The notes under the pieces were generated by a model. The model was not told the DNA's origin. It made no database searches and saw only the letters and a list, made by a program, of their open reading frames with translations. Shown here one piece after another: positions 5,901-7,326 of a DNA stretch of 7,326 nucleotides; position 1 is the stretch's first letter; each line of letters starts with the position of its first letter. The translations under genes and the position numbers were made by a program. The DNA lies in contig JAEYWQ010000063.1 in the NCBI GenBank assembly GCA_023428885.1, positions 1 to 7,326 of the forward strand, given 5' to 3'. The stretch comes from Bacillota bacterium. GTDB taxonomy: Bacteria; Bacillota; Clostridia; Lachnospirales; Lachnospiraceae.

Positions 5901-7326
5901 CCAGAAATTGCAAGCTGCATGAATCAAGCTTTGCTTCAATTTGGTTTTCGAGGTGGGAATGTCTTAGAGCCAAGTATGGGTGTTGGTAACTTCTTTGGGA
6001 GCATGCCAACACCTTTACAGAATTGCAAATTGTATGGGGTGGAACTAGATAGTATTTCTGGTAGAATTGCAAGACAATTGTATCAAAAAGCGAATAGTAG
6101 TATTACTGGTTTTGAAAAGACAACATTCCCAGATAATTTCTTTGATGTTGTTATCGGGAATGTACCTTTTGGTGATTATAAGATATTTGATCTAAAATAC
6201 AATAAGCTGAATTTAAGAATCCATGATTACTTTATTGCAAAGGCTGTGGATCAGGTTAGACCAGGAGGTATTGTTGCAGTTATCACAACGAAGGGAACGC
6301 TTGATAAAAGTAATCCTACCTTCCGCAAGTATCTGGCAGAGAGAGCAGAACTCATTGGTGCAGTTAGGCTTCCAAACCTTGCTTTTAAAGAGAATGCGGG
6401 AACAGAAGTAACCAGCGATATTTTGTTTTTGCAAAAGAGAGAGCGTAAAATTGATATTGAACCAAACTGGGTGCACTTGGGCTACACACAGAATGGAATT
6501 GCGGTTAACTCCTATTTTAGTATGCATCCAGACATGATGTTAGGGCACATGGAATATGACACTAGAATCTATGGGCAGGACAGTAGATATACCGTCTGTG
6601 TAAACGATGATGAAATGTTCAATATGTATGAGGCACTAAATAGGGCTATTCGAGCGATATCTGCACAGATGACAGATTTTGAGCATTTAGAAGAGACTGA
6701 AGAAGTGAGTGAGGATGTTATACCGGCAGATCCTGATGTGCGAAACTTTTCTTATACTTTCTTTGAAGGAAAGCTTTATTACAGGGAAAATTCTTTGATG
6801 TATAGAAAAGAAGTAAACGTTACAATAGAGGATAGAATTCGGCTATTGGATGAAATTCGAATAAACACTAGACATCTTATCGATATTCAAACTAAAGGTT
6901 GCAGTGACGAAGAATTAGCAAGTGGGCAGAAGGCATTGAATAAAGTCTATGACTCGTTTGTTGAACAATATGGATATATAACGGCACAGGCAAATAGCAG
7001 AGCATTTCGAGATGATTCTGACTATCCGCTTTTATGTTCTTTAGAAGAAGTGAATGAGGATGGGATTGTGAAGAAAGCGGATATGTTCTTTAAGCAAACT
7101 ATCAAAGCTAAGGTTGAAATTGAGAGGGTGGAAACAGCAATAGAAGCTCTTAATGTGTCGACTAATGAGTATGGAACAGTCAATATCCCATATATGTTGA
7201 GCATTTATAAACCTGATATATCAAAGCTGGTAGATGAATTAGCAGAAAAGGGTAATGAATCTATCTCAAATATTTCACTATCCGAGGATGTAACAGCTGA
7301 GCTAGAACGTGCGGTTATGTTGGAAG
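2937..7326 (+). CDS. Giant polyvalent ICE protein: ArdC-like N-terminus, DNA adenine methylase-like domain (helicase part expected beyond the window); 3' partial
   Basis: The frame is open for 1463 codons without a stop. Residues about 20-90 resemble the ArdC-type N-terminal domain (NILMVYAQRP, then WKKVERYVKRGSKGIAIF). Residues about 273-416 are a charged Arg/Glu/Gly/Ser linker whose DNA also encodes tnpV in another frame. Residues about 490-595 are a block typical of these ICE proteins (RGTGF, EYGQGGAGWP, GYGLHGYD). An acidic linker follows at about 600-700, then a second conserved block at about 705-830 that looks like a polyvalent-protein-associated domain. The methylase-like domain lies at about 890-1170, with SAM-binding motif LEPSMGVGNFFG (1010-1021) and motif IV GNVPFG (Asn 1075). 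Residues 1170-1463 match the region that precedes the SNF2-type helicase in relatives I recall. Such proteins are thought to handle, modify or protect DNA during transfer. The family is clear; the exact activity is inferred. Confidence 0.9.
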   Translation, partial: MSMKYEAKAIYDEMIHDVTTSEKKWQDVCRLTGQIYRFEFDNILMVYAQRPHANMIADYDTWKKVERYVKRGSKGIAIFPSRALNPRMRYVFDISDTGGKKQKLTWDLAGDNLKNYLDFLASEGKIEQYKGTTREELQNVIKTFTGTNVWGIIKTDFEERISELSQLAGSMIKELNYETSGPTTDDLVYQSVMYAVGTRCGFDLSMQEQDFSQIVKITDEEVIYRLGSLVCDVSCSVLREFSRNLKTIESNRRRISGYGVASVSGTLTNSITDAGNPPEASSRRNDEHERRIAYGRINNDIPRSGRTALSEYSDAKRAGSEINESREIRDLGDELSKGERTSKVQDTLPIRETGRENERGERGSLSTVRPADERLPEETQTRESELYDGDVETERTGKDAGRGSSTTADRNALPLENASEISLEADEELNRELNEINSFGNSKEANFHQASFFDADFDLNNNKTAHTAVTKATATGQKYTYIEPKKELVVPHEFVLQTLLRGTGFVNGMSRVCKIYETEIDAGTRARRIKQEYGQGGAGWPLEGYGLHGYDSFHAHGLRFQWRDEEGEKEGYISWGTVEKEIGVLIMTGEYQPERQSLDEIAMDGDSEDYIDTDYRAIDVTDEQEVTEDVDSFAIPDELESYESHRQIIGQKEETKTYEMTPEELAEEDLMVTMAEYGSEIEAENREYEKQHEESQSVVKLEVIPTDYAKIIADMDEDMREAMEILVTECSCYMTFKPFLQDIVNSEYLFMPNKLEILSGMVLGDKEERKGYSNNNYGLIEYTLKPYEISMNYKNRFGQRETVTTGYRELYEVLSYMSKQPFFCGADQRERYDAMITREDRSTLQPIYQSFLNKCASIKQNREEQAQRRAVTGNDSAKENLIDDVVTNSEKHNFHYNLWEVPKGGAKTRYQWNIEAIKVLKQVESEHRLANTEEQKILSKYVGWGGISQVFDEKNENWNREFAELKSLLTEEEYTAARATVNNAFYTSPEIASCMNQALLQFGFRGGNVLEPSMGVGNFFGSMPTPLQNCKLYGVELDSISGRIARQLYQKANSSITGFEKTTFPDNFFDVVIGNVPFGDYKIFDLKYNKLNLRIHDYFIAKAVDQVRPGGIVAVITTKGTLDKSNPTFRKYLAERAELIGAVRLPNLAFKENAGTEVTSDILFLQKRERKIDIEPNWVHLGYTQNGIAVNSYFSMHPDMMLGHMEYDTRIYGQDSRYTVCVNDDEMFNMYEALNRAIRAISAQMTDFEHLEETEEVSEDVIPADPDVRNFSYTFFEGKLYYRENSLMYRKEVNVTIEDRIRLLDEIRINTRHLIDIQTKGCSDEELASGQKALNKVYDSFVEQYGYITAQANSRAFRDDSDYPLLCSLEEVNEDGIVKKADMFFKQTIKAKVEIERVETAIEALNVSTNEYGTVNIPYMLSIYKPDISKLVDELAEKGNESISNISLSEDVTAELERAVMLE
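3764..3789 (+). other. GC-rich hairpin just upstream of the nested tnpV start
   Basis: TCCGCCG (3764-3770) pairs perfectly with CGGCGGA (3783-3789) across a 12-base loop. This is a notably GC-rich stem in an otherwise AT-rich region. It lies 12 bases before the tnpV ribosome binding site, so in mRNA it could influence ribosome access or local pausing. No T run follows, so it is not an intrinsic terminator. In the giant gene it encodes part of the linker (NPPEASSRR). Confidence 0.5.
3802..3808 (+). promoter_or_regulatory. Internal ribosome binding site for tnpV
   Basis: AAAGGAG ends 8 bases before ATG 3817. It lies inside the giant gene, where its GGAG core falls in the AGG-AGA Arg-Arg codons. 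It decides the tnpV start at 3817 over the upstream in-frame ATGs at 3754 and 3799, which lack such a site and would add residues not seen in TnpV proteins. Confidence 0.7.
3817..4182 (+). CDS. tnpV: TnpV-family transposon-encoded protein, nested out of frame inside the giant gene
   Basis: A 121-residue protein from ATG 3817 to TAG 4180-4182, in the +1 frame relative to the ArdC/methylase gene that fully contains it. It carries the TnpV-family pattern: an N-terminal LTMTYREVDGLLYPNI segment, then LGKYG, YLKENEP, a Tyr-x-x-Leu and GKL helix, and a C-terminal AEEVVLQQIV helix. Its length matches the usual 110-125 residues. It appears soluble and helical. TnpV was named from the Tn4451 group of transposons; its function is unsettled and has been compared with excisionase-like DNA-binding proteins. 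A Shine-Dalgarno site at the right distance supports real translation, presumably from the giant gene's mRNA. The family match is by eye against remembered sequences and is strong over the whole length. Whether it is expressed here is inferred. Confidence 0.8.
   Translation: MEELTMTYREVDGLLYPNIQMPKEQEVKLTNLGKYGILAMNYLKENEPARYKTLYRFGKLAEKMNEVNEEAYQLLDQLMNDYLKKHKPGNPNSTMEMWKLREQAKMQAEEVVLQQIVMRFH

Noticed and set aside
5686..6072. A 128-codon frame on the minus strand inside the methylase region
   Set aside because: It mirrors the clear methylase coding frame on the + strand, and its Cys/His/Ser-rich product is typical of antisense translation.
6213..6527. A 104-codon minus-strand frame and the 62-codon + frame at 6223-6411
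   Set aside because: Both overlap the conserved methylase frame, have no family motifs, and have no supporting ribosome binding site.
2937..7326. A frameshift or insertion splitting the giant gene at the tnpV region
   Set aside because: Translating by hand from 2937 to the right edge gave no stop and stayed in the same frame on both sides of tnpV, with conserved blocks before and after it.
1..7326. CRISPR array, tRNA, rRNA, insertion sequence ends or an attachment site
   Set aside because: No regularly spaced repeats, tRNA-like cloverleaf, rRNA-like sequence or terminal inverted repeats were seen by eye. The window lies inside the element.

Overview
The window looks like an internal stretch of an integrative and conjugative element (ICE, of the Tn1549/CTn-like kind) from a low-GC Gram-positive gut bacterium, most likely a Clostridia/Lachnospiraceae relative. 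The support is an AT-rich sequence with strong AGGAGG-type ribosome binding sites, all credible genes on the + strand, a CD1108-family NlpC/P60 cell-wall hydrolase, a TnpV-family protein, and a giant ArdC-like/methylase polyvalent protein of the type that carries an SNF2 helicase at its C-terminus. The family names come from memory of protein sequences, not from a search.

Layout: (1) 1-148 holds a short open frame that is either a 44-codon gene with its own ribosome binding site or the tail of a gene entering from the left. (2) 149-377 is non-coding. It holds a 9-bp direct repeat and a terminator-like hairpin (310-346) that ends only about 30 bases before the next start codon. (3) 378-2354 encodes a CD1108-family membrane-anchored NlpC/P60 protein. 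An in-frame TAA at 2163-2165 cuts the hydrolase domain between its catalytic Cys and His, so the gene is probably inactivated. (4) 2355-2548 holds only a coding-looking remnant. (5) 2549-2920 is a small helical protein of unknown function. (6) 2937 to the right edge is one uninterrupted frame of 1463 codons with no stop. It has an ArdC-like N-terminus, a charged linker, two conserved mobile-element blocks and an adenine-methylase-like domain. The helicase part would lie beyond the window.

The most striking feature is a complete TnpV-family gene (3817-4182) nested out of frame inside the linker-coding part of the giant gene. It has its own well-placed ribosome binding site, and a GC-rich hairpin lies just upstream. 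The same 366 bases therefore appear to encode a conserved compact TnpV protein in one frame and a disordered Arg/Glu/Gly/Ser-rich linker in the other.

In working elements of this type, the P60 protein opens the cell wall for the mating channel. The polyvalent ArdC/methylase/helicase protein is thought to act on or protect transferred DNA. TnpV is a small transposon-associated protein of unsettled function, compared in the literature with excisionases. The nonsense mutation and the apparent lack of genes usually found between the P60 gene and the helicase gene suggest that this copy is decaying or rearranged.
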